Source of the DNA: Anaerolineae bacterium | Lineage (GTDB): Bacteria; Chloroflexota; Anaerolineae; Aggregatilineales; UBA3940 | Direction: 5' to 3' | DNA: 50,564 bases | NCBI GenBank assembly: GCA_016928235.1 | Contig: JAFGLD010000064.1 | Coordinates: 1 to 50,564, forward strand | Translations under genes and position numbers: made by a program | Notes under the pieces: model-generated | Told to the model about the DNA's origin: nothing | Databases searched by the model: none | What the model saw: only the letters and a program-made list of their open reading frames with translations | Shown here: in pieces, positions 34,173 through 42,727 of the stretch | Position numbering within the stretch: the stretch's first letter is position 1 | Layout of the letters: each line of letters begins with the position of its first letter

Positions 34173-35086
34173 AGCCAACGCCGTCGCCGGAAGATCAACA
34201 ACATCGCCAGTGTGACGAGCCCCATCATTCCCACCATGATCCAGAAAGCATATGGGTGCGCATCGAGTGGGAGCCGGACATTCATGCCATACAGCCCTGC
34301 AATCAACGTCAATGGAAGGATCACCACCGAGATGATGGTCAGGATACGGATGACCTCGTTGGTTCGGTAGGAGGCTAGAGCATCGTTTGTGTCTGCCAGG
34401 CTGGTGATGACCTCCGCGTCTTCATCGACGATGTCACAGGATTTTTCAAGGTGATCACGGATGTCGCCAAAGTAGACATCCAGTTCTTCCTTGATGTAAG
34501 GCCGATCTTCATCTTCCAGGCTGGAGACAATCGCCAGCTGAGGTCGGATGATACGACGTAGGGCAATCACATCGCGCCGGACAAATGAGATATCCTGAAT
34601 AGTCTGGCGGATGTTCTCATCAAACAGGTTCTCTTCAATCGCCTGTATCTTAGCGTCGATTTTGGACATGATCGGGGAGAGGTAATCGACCAGGCAATCG
34701 AGCATGCTGTACAGCAGGTGCCCTGAGCTGGTGCCGATGTGGGTATAACGAGCTTCCGGGTCATGTTGGCACCGGTCGAAAAGGCCGATCAGTGGTTTTA
34801 GATCATTACTGTGGACCGTGACCACGTAGCCTGTACCAACAAAGAGATGCACTTCGCTGGGCCTCGATATACGGTTGACTTTATCCCAGAGGGGAAACTG
34901 TACAACGGTAAATAGATGATCATCGTAATCGTCGATTTTCGGTCGTTCGTTTGGGTTAAGGCAATCTTCCAGGTTGAGTGGATGAAAGTGTGGGTAAGCC
35001 TCGTGCAAACGAGCCATGTCATCAGATGAGGGAGAAGTGATGTTAACCCATGTGATATTGTTGTGGGTCAGGGATTCGTAGGGCAT
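34169..35086 (-). CDS. corA: CorA-family divalent metal transporter
   Basis: This 305-aa inner-membrane channel for Mg2+ or related ions has a long cytosolic domain (1-240), two C-terminal helices and the GMN signature at 267-269 (LYGMNVRLP). The N-terminus 'WVNITSPSSDDMARL' and 'RFVRRDVIALRRIIRPQ'-type helix are typical. The C-terminal basic tail (RRRRW) anchors the end. It is translationally coupled to RNase D by a 4-bp ATGA overlap. The leader (35087-35353) contains competing inverted repeats that may regulate it. Confidence 0.95.
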   Translation of the reverse strand: MPYESLTHNNITWVNITSPSSDDMARLHEAYPHFHPLNLEDCLNPNERPKIDDYDDHLFTVVQFPLWDKVNRISRPSEVHLFVGTGYVVTVHSNDLKPLIGLFDRCQHDPEARYTHIGTSSGHLLYSMLDCLVDYLSPIMSKIDAKIQAIEENLFDENIRQTIQDISFVRRDVIALRRIIRPQLAIVSSLEDEDRPYIKEELDVYFGDIRDHLEKSCDIVDEDAEVITSLADTNDALASYRTNEVIRILTIISVVILPLTLIAGLYGMNVRLPLDAHPYAFWIMVGMMGLVTLAMLLIFRRRRWL

Positions 35087-35353
35087 CTCATTGGCTCACG
35101 AGTGGTGTGATTGTTTTTTCACCCAACATTCAAGTTTGTGGCCTGTGTTGCCGGCATGAAATGTTCAGCGGACAGGCAGACAACACAGGTTTCCAGCTTG
35201 TCTCTGTCGAAAAAACATAAATAGGAACGTTACATTTCAAGCATATAGTTTAGCCCATTTAGGCCGGCAACACGAGTGCTCTGCTGTATGTGATCTGATG
35301 ATGGCCATCGATCTCGCCAATCAGCTTTCGTTACTCAGAGAACCTCCGCCTGT
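35087..35353 (-). promoter_or_regulatory. corA leader with two mutually exclusive inverted repeats
   Basis: On the minus strand, in order of transcription, GTGTTGCCGGC (35273-35263) can pair over 11 bp with GCCGGCAACAC (35155-35145). A middle segment, CCTGTGTTG (35189-35181), can instead pair over 9 bp with CAACACAGG (35150-35142). The two partners overlap in 35145-35150, so only one stem can form at a time. This is a typical layout for an attenuator or riboswitch. No known Mg2+ riboswitch consensus is recognised, and no T-run follows. Confidence 0.4.
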
Positions 35354-36838
35354 TCAGGGCTTGTGCCCGGACAGGCTCCAGGTACGGCGTTTACTCAATC
35401 GCATTCGCCGGGCTGTACGGGCCTGCCACAAACTCAGACCTGCCGTGCAAAAATATCCGAGCGCATAAAGGGCCATGAACGGGACCAAAGACGGTGCAAG
35501 TTTGATAGCCAATATACCCGTTGCACCGGCGTAAACAGCCAGAAACAACTCGAAACCAACTGTAGCATCCAGCGGAACCTGGTAGATACTGCTTGCCCAC
35601 TTGCCTCCACGATCCCTGATGTGGAATTTAGGCGTTCGGTGGAATGTCTGCGGGCGGGGCGAGAAGCCACGCGCAACAGCCACCGTGTTGCTGGCGGAGA
35701 TGCCGAACCCAATCACCATCAACAATGGGAAGTAGGCCATCCTGCGCAGCCAGTCCGGATAAAGCCGGGATTGGGCCAGGACACACGCCAGCGGTGGGCC
35801 AAACATCGCCAGGCTCAGAATGCCCAGGGGCAACTGGCTGAGCCAGCCGCCGAGCATCAGCGGGAGCGTTGTCAGGAGCAAGACGATCATGGCCGGGTGC
35901 ATGAGATAGCCCCCCAAGTGGATTGATGCCTCGATCTTTTGCCGGATAGTCAGGTTAGAGCGAATAATAGTAAACCAAAACTTGCGCAGACACTGGATCG
36001 TTCCAGTAGCCCAGCGTGCCTGCTGCCGCTTGAAAGCCATCATCACTGGCGTCAGCTCGGCCGGCGCGACAACATCGGGCAGGTAGAGGCAGCGCCAGCC
36101 GGCAATCTGCGCGCGGTAGCTCAGGTCGATGTCTTCCGATAGGGTATCGGTGTGCCATCCCCCGCTGTCTTCGATGCATGACCGGCGCCACACGCCCGCT
36201 GTCCCGGCGAAGTTCATCAAGAGGCCGCCGCGATGGCGCGCCGTCTGCTCGACCACGAAATGAAGGTCGAGCGCCAGGGCTTGCGCGCGTGTAAAAATAC
36301 TATAGTCCCGGTTCAGATGTCCCCATCGTGCCTGAACCAACCCCAGCCGATCATCCTCCAGGAAGTGTGGGATCGTCCGGCGCAAGAAGTCCGGCTCCGG
36401 GACGAAGTCGGCATCGAAAACCGCCACCAGATCAGCATTGGCCTGTTCAAGTCCATAGGCCAGCGCGCCCGCTTTGAAGCCGGTCCTGGCAACCCGGCGG
36501 ATATAATCGACAGAAATGCCGGATGCCCGGACACGCTCGACAGCCAGAGCAACCACTGAAGAGGTATCATCCGTCGAGTCATCCAGCACCTGGATGGTCA
36601 ACCGGTCGCGCGGGTAATCGAGCCGCCCGGCTGCCTCGATCAGCCGCTCGACGACGTCACGCTCGTTATACACCGGCAGTTGGACAAGCACGGATGGCAG
36701 TTCAGTCGCCCGTACACCAGGCAGCGGGGTATCGTCGTTGCGATGCCGCAGATAGATCAAGGATAAGATCAGCGCATTAAGCCCAAGCAGCGATACGGTA
36801 ATCGCGCTGATGACATAAAGTGCTTGTAGAATAATCAC
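35354..36838 (-). CDS. Processive GT2 glycosyltransferase (cellulose synthase-like)
   Basis: This 494-aa membrane enzyme has one N-terminal helix, a GT2 domain (about 60-280) and about five C-terminal helices. Active-site motifs: 'DDSTDDTS', DAD, 'SEDIDLS' and QQARW in 'FKRQQARWATG'. The Q-x-x-R-W form indicates a processive enzyme that polymerises and exports a beta-glycan. The GTG at 36838 is chosen because GGAG is 7 nt upstream; a TTG at 36877 would add 13 residues. It is divergent from wecB, whose product could lead to a ManNAc-type donor; a link is inference. Confidence 0.9.
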   Translation of the reverse strand: MIILQALYVISAITVSLLGLNALILSLIYLRHRNDDTPLPGVRATELPSVLVQLPVYNERDVVERLIEAAGRLDYPRDRLTIQVLDDSTDDTSSVVALAVERVRASGISVDYIRRVARTGFKAGALAYGLEQANADLVAVFDADFVPEPDFLRRTIPHFLEDDRLGLVQARWGHLNRDYSIFTRAQALALDLHFVVEQTARHRGGLLMNFAGTAGVWRRSCIEDSGGWHTDTLSEDIDLSYRAQIAGWRCLYLPDVVAPAELTPVMMAFKRQQARWATGTIQCLRKFWFTIIRSNLTIRQKIEASIHLGGYLMHPAMIVLLLTTLPLMLGGWLSQLPLGILSLAMFGPPLACVLAQSRLYPDWLRRMAYFPLLMVIGFGISASNTVAVARGFSPRPQTFHRTPKFHIRDRGGKWASSIYQVPLDATVGFELFLAVYAGATGILAIKLAPSLVPFMALYALGYFCTAGLSLWQARTARRMRLSKRRTWSLSGHKP

Positions 36839-37213
36839 AACATTTCTCCATACCCAGAACACAGGATGTCCAGACAAACCTCAAGCCCCATAGCTTAAAC
36901 TCAGGGGCTTCAGCGATGTGCTTTTGATGATCCTGTGTCAGAGCGCGTATCAGTTTAGGTATCGGCGCGCACAGAGAGGCGATAATAGCACTAATTGCGC
37001 ATTTCGACACCTACGAAGCCGAAAGCTCACCTCCAACCATGCTATTGTTGCGTGCTATCCCGACGTTTTACATAATGGCTCCTGGATGTCGACCCTAATC
37101 CCCATCTCCCAACCTCTGTCGTTTACCGGTCTTCGCTCTGCAATCAAGCGCCGCGCATATTTGACACGAGCCTCATCACTTGACACAATTCCATCCACGC
37201 AAAGGAAATCGCC
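36839..37213. other. Divergent intergenic region between GT2 and wecB
   Basis: This 375-bp gap must hold promoters for both genes. I see AAGCCCC...GGGGCTT (36883-36910), a 7-bp inverted repeat with a 14-nt loop. It could be an operator or hairpin. No clear gene or -35/-10 pair is recognised. Confidence 0.45.
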
Positions 37214-38323
37214 ATGACCCGTATTCTTCTCATCTTTGGAACTCGCCCGGAGGCCGTCAAGATGGCCCGGCTGGTTCATATCTTGCAAGAACGTCCTCGT
37301 GCCAATGTTGTTACCTGTGTCACAGCTCAACATCGCCAAATGCTTGACCAGGTGCTGGACTGGTTCCGGATTACACCTGATTACGATCTCGGCTTGATGC
37401 GGCCAGGACAGACGTTGGCCGGCTTGACTGCCCAGGCCCTCGAAGCAATCACCCGGGTCATCGAGCAGGCACAGCCGGATATCGTGCTCGTCCAGGGCGA
37501 TACCACAACGGCGATGGCTGCGGGTCTGGCTGCCTTCTACCTGCGGATCCCTGTTGGGCACGTCGAGGCAGGGCTCCGAACCCATGACATCTATAATCCA
37601 TTTCCCGAGGAGGTCAACCGGCATCTGATCTCGGTATTGGCCAGTCTCCACTTTGCTCCAACCGAGACAGCACGCGCCACGCTGCTTGCCGAAGGGGTCA
37701 ACCCTGCATCGATCCACCTGACCGGCAATACAGTCATCGATGCCCTCCAGTGGACGGCTGCTCAACCCTACCAACTTGATAGTGATCTGCCAGTTGGACA
37801 CCCTGGGGAACACCTGATCCTGGTCACCGGTCATCGACGGGAGAGCTTCGGCCCGGCTTTCGAGGCGATCTGCCTGGCTCTGCGGCAGATCATCGAGCGC
37901 AACCCGGATGTCCGCCTGATCTACCCGGTTCACCTCAACCCCAATGTGCAAGAGCCGGTCTATCGCATCCTCCAGGGTATCGAGCGCATCCACCTGATCG
38001 ATCCGCTTCCATACCCTGCCTTTGTCCATCTGATGAAACGCGCAACGCTGCTGATCACCGACTCGGGGGGGATACAGGAGGAAGCTCCCGCGCTCGGCAA
38101 ACCCGTGCTGGTTATGCGAAGCACCACCGAGCGACCGGAGGCGATCGAGGCAGGGACGGCCAGATTAGTGGGAACAGAGACCCAGGCTATTGTATCCGAA
38201 ACGGAGAGACTGCTGCGCGATGAGGATGCCTACACGGCTATGGCCCATGCCGTATCACCGTTTGGTGATGGCCACGCCGCCGAGCACATTGCCGATGTTT
38301 TGCTGACGGCAGATGTCAACTAG
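37214..38323 (+). CDS. wecB: UDP-N-acetylglucosamine 2-epimerase (non-hydrolysing)
   Basis: This 369-aa cytosolic enzyme interconverts UDP-GlcNAc and UDP-ManNAc for polysaccharide synthesis. Diagnostic motifs are complete: GTRPEAVKM at 9-17, 'QGDTTTAMAAGLAAFY', 'HVEAGLRT', 'HRRESFG', and 'DSGGIQEEAPALGKPVLVMR' followed by 'TERPE'. Length is normal. AAAGGAAA precedes the ATG. It is convergent with tsaE, with a 16-bp gap. The neighbouring processive GT2 and the glycan operon at the right end make a shared envelope pathway plausible. Confidence 0.95.
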   Translation: MTRILLIFGTRPEAVKMARLVHILQERPRANVVTCVTAQHRQMLDQVLDWFRITPDYDLGLMRPGQTLAGLTAQALEAITRVIEQAQPDIVLVQGDTTTAMAAGLAAFYLRIPVGHVEAGLRTHDIYNPFPEEVNRHLISVLASLHFAPTETARATLLAEGVNPASIHLTGNTVIDALQWTAAQPYQLDSDLPVGHPGEHLILVTGHRRESFGPAFEAICLALRQIIERNPDVRLIYPVHLNPNVQEPVYRILQGIERIHLIDPLPYPAFVHLMKRATLLITDSGGIQEEAPALGKPVLVMRSTTERPEAIEAGTARLVGTETQAIVSETERLLRDEDAYTAMAHAVSPFGDGHAAEHIADVLLTADVN

Positions 38324-38339
38324 AAGGCGACATTCCTGG

Positions 38340-38840
38340 TCAGGCCTTTGGTGGGGGCGCCATTGCTGCTGCCAATAGCTGCGCTCGATGTCCCGAAGCG
38401 GCCAGCGTGAATCGGCGTGAAGTATTACCCAGATCACATATGTCGATCCATAAGCGATCAGGAGGCAGGAGATCCAAAATGCGCTCGGGCCACTCGATGA
38501 CGATCACATCAACCGGGTTAAACAGCTCTTCCAGGCCAGTTGTCCAGGCATCGACCATCCCGGATAGGCGATAACAATCGACATGGTAGAACCGTTGCGA
38601 GCCTTGAGTTTGCCGGTATTCGTTGATCAGGGTAAAGGTTGGGCTGGTCGGGTGCTCAACAGCTCCCCAGCCTCGCGCTAACCCGCGCACCAGGCAGGTC
38701 TTGCCGGCACCCAATGTCCCGGACAGGCACACGACATCGCCTCCTTTCAGCCGGGCACCGAGCAATTCGCCGAGGTGCTCGGTTTCAGCAGGCGTATTTG
38801 TCACCAGTACAGGGCGGAAGTGATCGATATTTGTTCTCAT
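38340..38840 (-). CDS. tsaE: tRNA t6A biosynthesis ATPase TsaE
   Basis: This 166-aa ATPase works with TsaB and TsaD in making threonylcarbamoyladenosine at tRNA position 37. Walker A is GTLGAGKT (41-48). The 'HPTSPTFTLINEYR' and 'HVDCYRLSG' motifs and the 'VIEWPERI' strand are diagnostic of TsaE. Length fits the family. No tsaB or tsaD is adjacent, though tsaB is often next to it in other genomes. Confidence 0.96.
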   Translation of the reverse strand: MRTNIDHFRPVLVTNTPAETEHLGELLGARLKGGDVVCLSGTLGAGKTCLVRGLARGWGAVEHPTSPTFTLINEYRQTQGSQRFYHVDCYRLSGMVDAWTTGLEELFNPVDVIVIEWPERILDLLPPDRLWIDICDLGNTSRRFTLAASGHRAQLLAAAMAPPPKA

Positions 38841-38994
38841 AGTGGGTAGATTCTATCATAGACGGGGTTCCCCAAACGACAAGTCATGACGGAGAAGCCC
38901 CCATGCCGGATGACCATTGATTCGATGGTGTTTTGTCTTTGTGGGCAGTTCGGACTATCCTTTTCCCATTGAACATAGCGATGAAGAAGGCCCC

Positions 38995-39897
38995 ATGTCC
39001 CCAGGTCGTCGGTTCTTATCCGGTTTGACATCTCGCTCATCAGGCAATAGCCTACCGCTACTCCTCGTCGAGGATGAGCATCAACAGATCGGCGAGTTGT
39101 TGGGCGTTGCGCCGCTCTGCCACATGCATCTCGATTGGCAGAGCCTGCCTGCCATGCTGGCCAATCCACTCTTGCGGTGTTGGGTGCTACACCACGATGG
39201 GGCCATACGTGCTTTGCTGGGCGCCACTGTTTATAACCCTCCGGCAGGCGCAAGTGTCGCCTGGCTGCGGCTGGCGCTTCCTCCCATCGATGGTAGTGAG
39301 CCAGGCTTCGACTGTTTGTGGGAAGCCCTGCAAGACGACCTGGCATCGATGGCTGTCGGGCAAATCGGCATTCTGGCCATCGAGCCGTGGGTCGAGAACA
39401 TCGCAGATGACTGGGGATTCCGGCGCACCAATGCAGTAGTGACTTTACAGCGAAACTTTGGCCGTATGCCGCCGTTGCCTGTTCCTCCCATGCAAATCAG
39501 GGCTGTTGCCCAGGCCGATCTGGATGATATTGTCCGGGTGGATGCTGTCTCATTTCACCCGCTGTGGCAGCATGACCGCGCAGCCCTGGAAGCCGCGCAG
39601 TGCCAGGCATCGACCTTTACGCTGATCGAGATGGAGGGGGATATTCTCGGTTACCAGCTCAGCACCTGGTATGTCGATTCCGGTCATCTGGCGCGGCTGG
39701 CGGTAAAACCAGAAGCGCGAGGACAGGGGCTGAGCAAATTGTTAGTTGGCGATGTGCTGCATTTCTTTGCCAAACGTAATATTACCACCATCACTGTTAA
39801 CACACAGGAAGATAACGTGGTATCCCAGCGACTCTATGCCAGCCTGGGCTTTGAGCATACCGGGCACAGTGTCCCGGTATGGACATTCGATATGTAA
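38995..39897 (+). CDS. GNAT-family N-acetyltransferase with long N-terminal domain
   Basis: This 300-aa protein has a C-terminal GNAT domain (about 165-300). Its acetyl-CoA motif is 'LAVKPEARGQGLSKLLV', followed by 'TVNTQEDNVVSQRLYASLGF'. The N-terminal 150 residues are an extra domain that may be a degenerate GNAT half. The ATG at 38995 has GAAGAAGG upstream; the frame stays open to 38917. It lies 36 bp before the ECF sigma gene on the same strand and may be its transcriptional neighbour. Rim-type protein acetylation is one possible role; the acceptor is unknown. Confidence 0.85.
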   Translation: MSPGRRFLSGLTSRSSGNSLPLLLVEDEHQQIGELLGVAPLCHMHLDWQSLPAMLANPLLRCWVLHHDGAIRALLGATVYNPPAGASVAWLRLALPPIDGSEPGFDCLWEALQDDLASMAVGQIGILAIEPWVENIADDWGFRRTNAVVTLQRNFGRMPPLPVPPMQIRAVAQADLDDIVRVDAVSFHPLWQHDRAALEAAQCQASTFTLIEMEGDILGYQLSTWYVDSGHLARLAVKPEARGQGLSKLLVGDVLHFFAKRNITTITVNTQEDNVVSQRLYASLGFEHTGHSVPVWTFDM

Positions 39898-39933
39898 CGG
39901 AACCCGTGTGCTTTCCGTTATAAGAGTAGAATA

Positions 39934-40497
39934 ATGGCTTTCACGGTAGATTGGGCATTCAACAATGACGAGAGCCGGCTTTTGGCTCGGGCCATTCAGG
40001 GCGATGGCGATGCCTTTGGTGTTTTGTATGGACTCTATATGGAGGCCATTTATCGTTATGTCTTCTTACGTGTTGGAAGCGCGGCGGAGGCCGAAGATCT
40101 GACCGAGGATGTGTTTGTCAGGGCCTGGGAAGCTTTACCGAATTACCGGATTACCCAGCACCCTTTCAAGAGTTGGCTGTACCGCATCGCTCACAACCTG
40201 ATCGTCGACTACCATCGCAAGCGAAAGCCTGTAGAGCTTGCCGATGAGGATCTGCAAGAAAACCCGGCGATGCCGTCATCCCTACCGGAGGATATCGTTG
40301 AGCACAAACAGGAGGCCGGCATTCTGGCAACAGCAATCCAAACACTCGACAAAGAGGCACAGATGGTTATTGTTCTGCGCTTTGTCGAAGGGTTATCACA
40401 CAAAGAGGTCGCCGAGATTATCGGCAAGAGTGAAGCCGCGTCACGTGTTATCCAACATCGCGCATTGGCAGCACTCAATGAGTATTTAGGTGGGTAA
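39934..40497 (+). CDS. ECF-type RNA polymerase sigma factor
   Basis: This 187-aa sigma factor of the ECF group has region 2 (about 15-85; 'DAFGVLYGLYMEAIYRYVFLR', 'AEDLTEDVFVRAWEAL') and region 4 (about 125-180; 'MVIVLRFVEGLSHKEVAEIIG', the helix-turn-helix for -35 recognition). Between them is a short acidic linker. It is followed 11 bp later by a DUF5667 membrane protein, the usual partner in this type of sigma locus, which probably controls its activity. No strong ribosome site precedes the ATG, suggesting low expression. Confidence 0.94.
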   Translation: MAFTVDWAFNNDESRLLARAIQGDGDAFGVLYGLYMEAIYRYVFLRVGSAAEAEDLTEDVFVRAWEALPNYRITQHPFKSWLYRIAHNLIVDYHRKRKPVELADEDLQENPAMPSSLPEDIVEHKQEAGILATAIQTLDKEAQMVIVLRFVEGLSHKEVAEIIGKSEAASRVIQHRALAALNEYLGG

Positions 40498-40508
40498 ACA
40501 CAACCGCA

Positions 40509-41519
40509 ATGGCTGAACACACGATCGAGCTGGACGAGATTCTGGACACCTGCCTCGCCAGGATCAGGACCGAGGGTTGGCGCGTCGATGATTGTCTGGC
40601 GCACTACCCGGCCTATAGGGATCTTCTTGAGCCACCTTTGCGTATCGCTGTGCGCTTGCAGCAGGCACAGGCAATCGTCCCATCGGCCCGGTTCAAGGCA
40701 GAGGCTTCTGAGCGGCTGAGATCGCGGCTGCAATCCAGCCGGCGCGCGCCCCTAGCCAGGTCAACCATCCGCGCGAATGCGATCACCCATCCCATTCGTC
40801 GAATATTCACGCCGGGAAAGTGGCGTACGCTACCGGCCGCGCTCGGTCTGGTGGTGCTTTTTTCAGCCTGCACGACAGGTGTCGTCCATGCCTCCGACAG
40901 TGCCTCACCGGGAGACCCGCTCTATGGCGTTGATCGGGGTGTTGAACAAGTCTGGATGTCGCTAACACCAAACTCTGACAAGAAACTCACACTTCAGGTT
41001 ACATTTGCCGACGAGCGTTTGCTGGAAACCGAGACACTGGCAGGCAGAGGAAACACCAAACATCTCGATGATGCTCTCAACAATTACGATCAAGCTGTAG
41101 CTGATATCACCCGGTTAGCTGAGGTGGCCAACGGCGAAGATCGGGAGGCTCTCAGCCAACTGGTTGACCAATCCCTATCGAAACACCAGGCGCGGCTGGA
41201 AGCACTGTTGGACAAGGTGCCGGAGCAGGCCCATAAAGGCATCGAGCGGGCCTTGGAGGCATCGCAAAACGGGCGCGACAAAGCAATTGAAGCGATCAAC
41301 AAGCATGGCGAGGATCACCCAGGGCAGGGGCCGCCGGATAAGAGTGATGACAGCGGGCCTTCGGATGAAAAGCCGGGTAATGGGCCGTCGGATAAAGAGG
41401 ACAAATCGGCAAAGCCAACAGATGACAAGCCGGGCAAAGATCAATCAGACAAAAAAGACAAAGAGGACAAGTCTCAGAAGCTGGAGGATAAGCCGGGTGG
41501 AGGGCCACCGGATAAGTAG
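40509..41519 (+). CDS. DUF5667 membrane protein with charged repeat tail, probable sigma-factor partner
   Basis: This 336-aa protein has a cytosolic N-terminus (1-110), one membrane helix ('LPAALGLVVLFSACTTGVV'), an external DUF5667 domain (about 135-245; 'GDPLYGVDRGVEQVWMSLT') and a tail of about 70 residues. The tail repeats G-P-P-D-K, S-D-E-K-P-G and related Lys/Asp/Pro units. Located 11 bp after the ECF sigma gene, it likely binds or regulates that sigma from the membrane. The tail could span or bind the wall. The anti-sigma role is inference from context; no classic ZAS motif is seen. Confidence 0.85.
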   Translation: MAEHTIELDEILDTCLARIRTEGWRVDDCLAHYPAYRDLLEPPLRIAVRLQQAQAIVPSARFKAEASERLRSRLQSSRRAPLARSTIRANAITHPIRRIFTPGKWRTLPAALGLVVLFSACTTGVVHASDSASPGDPLYGVDRGVEQVWMSLTPNSDKKLTLQVTFADERLLETETLAGRGNTKHLDDALNNYDQAVADITRLAEVANGEDREALSQLVDQSLSKHQARLEALLDKVPEQAHKGIERALEASQNGRDKAIEAINKHGEDHPGQGPPDKSDDSGPSDEKPGNGPSDKEDKSAKPTDDKPGKDQSDKKDKEDKSQKLEDKPGGGPPDK

Positions 41520-41545
41520 AACTGTCCGGTTAAGGTTAATCACGG

Positions 41546-42727
41546 TCACTGGCCTTTGACTAAATCTTCCAATGCCTCCATGGTTCGCTCAGCGAGTTTA
41601 TCCGCGCTGAACTCTTGGATGATCCGCTCACGAGCCATATTCCCCAGAGGAAGCCCCGCGTCAAGCTTGCCGAACATCTCCTTCCAGCCTTCCATGAGCG
41701 CATGAGGATCGCCTGGTGGAACGACGATGCCCGTATCCCCAACCAGCCAGGCCGAATCCCCAACATCGGTCACCACGCAAGGGATGCCGCAGGACATGGC
41801 TTCGCCGAGCGCGTAGGGAAGACCTTCGCTTGTAGAAGAAGATGTAGCTATGTCAAAAGCATTATAGACATCCGGCATATCGCTTCGGCTACCAGCCCAG
41901 ATTAGATACTCAGCCACATTTAGATCACGGGAGAGTTTTTTCAGGTCTTCATGATAGTGCGTTGGCCCATCACCCACACAAACAAATCGAACCTCTTGTA
42001 TATCGCGAATGAACAAAGCTACCGCCCGAATAAAGGTGGAATGATCCTTTGCCGGATCAAGCCTTCCTACCAAACCGACTAGCCACTGGTCGTTTTGAAT
42101 ACCCCATTCTGCCCGTATTCGCCGTCTCGCATCCCCGTTATGGCAAAATCGACGTATGTCAATCCCATTGGGTATGACAATCATTCTTGCGGATGGAATG
42201 CCACGCGAGGCATAGTACCGTAACCCGGTATGCGAATTGTGAATGATCAAATCGGCGAAACGGCCGAGAATCTCTTGCAAATACAGACTCATCCGGAGCG
42301 CCCAGCCATATTGCCCCGATGGCATATTTGAGGAAAGTATCCCCCATACCACTCCGGTTCCCAATAGCCTCCCCATCAGCAAGGCTAGAACGTTAGCCAG
42401 ATCAAGATAGCCATGGATAATGTGTGGTCGGCTCGCCCGCGCGGCACACCACAATCGCCACAAAAAGGGGATGATGTCATATCGACCCCTCTTGTTGAGG
42501 TTGATCTGATGTATTCCCTCGATAGCCTCCACTTCCGGCTGCAAGGTACCATTGTTGTAAAAGGTCACTACCGTAACCCTGAATCGGCGCTTGTCGATGT
42601 GCTTCAGCAATTCAATGAGCTGCCGCTCGGCGCCTCCGATATCGAATTGACGGTTGAGGAAGGTAAGATTGTTCGAAGAGTCACTTCTATCAACATGCCA
42701 TGAACTAACCTGTTGACGATACCTCAT
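41546..42727 (-). CDS. Glycosyltransferase family 4
   Basis: This 393-aa GT-B enzyme is the last gene of the glycan operon. The N-terminal domain starts 'NRQFDIGGAERQLIELLKHI', in which GGAE is the GT4 acceptor-side loop. The C-terminal domain starts 'VGLVGRLDPAKDHSTFIRA' and has the E-x7-E region in 'SSSTSEGLPYALGEAMSCGIP'. The ATG at 42727 overlaps the upstream stop in an ATGA junction; an ATG at 42736 is in frame. GC content is like the flanking chromosome rather than like the upstream operon genes, so the boundary of the AT-rich island lies close to its start. Confidence 0.92.
   Translation of the reverse strand: MRYRQQVSSWHVDRSDSSNNLTFLNRQFDIGGAERQLIELLKHIDKRRFRVTVVTFYNNGTLQPEVEAIEGIHQINLNKRGRYDIIPFLWRLWCAARASRPHIIHGYLDLANVLALLMGRLLGTGVVWGILSSNMPSGQYGWALRMSLYLQEILGRFADLIIHNSHTGLRYYASRGIPSARMIVIPNGIDIRRFCHNGDARRRIRAEWGIQNDQWLVGLVGRLDPAKDHSTFIRAVALFIRDIQEVRFVCVGDGPTHYHEDLKKLSRDLNVAEYLIWAGSRSDMPDVYNAFDIATSSSTSEGLPYALGEAMSCGIPCVVTDVGDSAWLVGDTGIVVPPGDPHALMEGWKEMFGKLDAGLPLGNMARERIIQEFSADKLAERTMEALEDLVKGQ

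Noticed and set aside
35145..35273. The 11-bp inverted repeats in the corA leader as the ends of a small mobile element (MITE)
   Set aside because: No target-site duplication is visible next to the repeats, and no second copy is seen in the window; a leader RNA structure fits better.
39899..39919. GGAACC followed by CGTT just upstream of the ECF sigma gene, like an autoregulated ECF promoter
   Set aside because: The gap between the two elements is only about 11-12 bp, shorter than the usual 15-17, and the -10 part is almost at the start codon.
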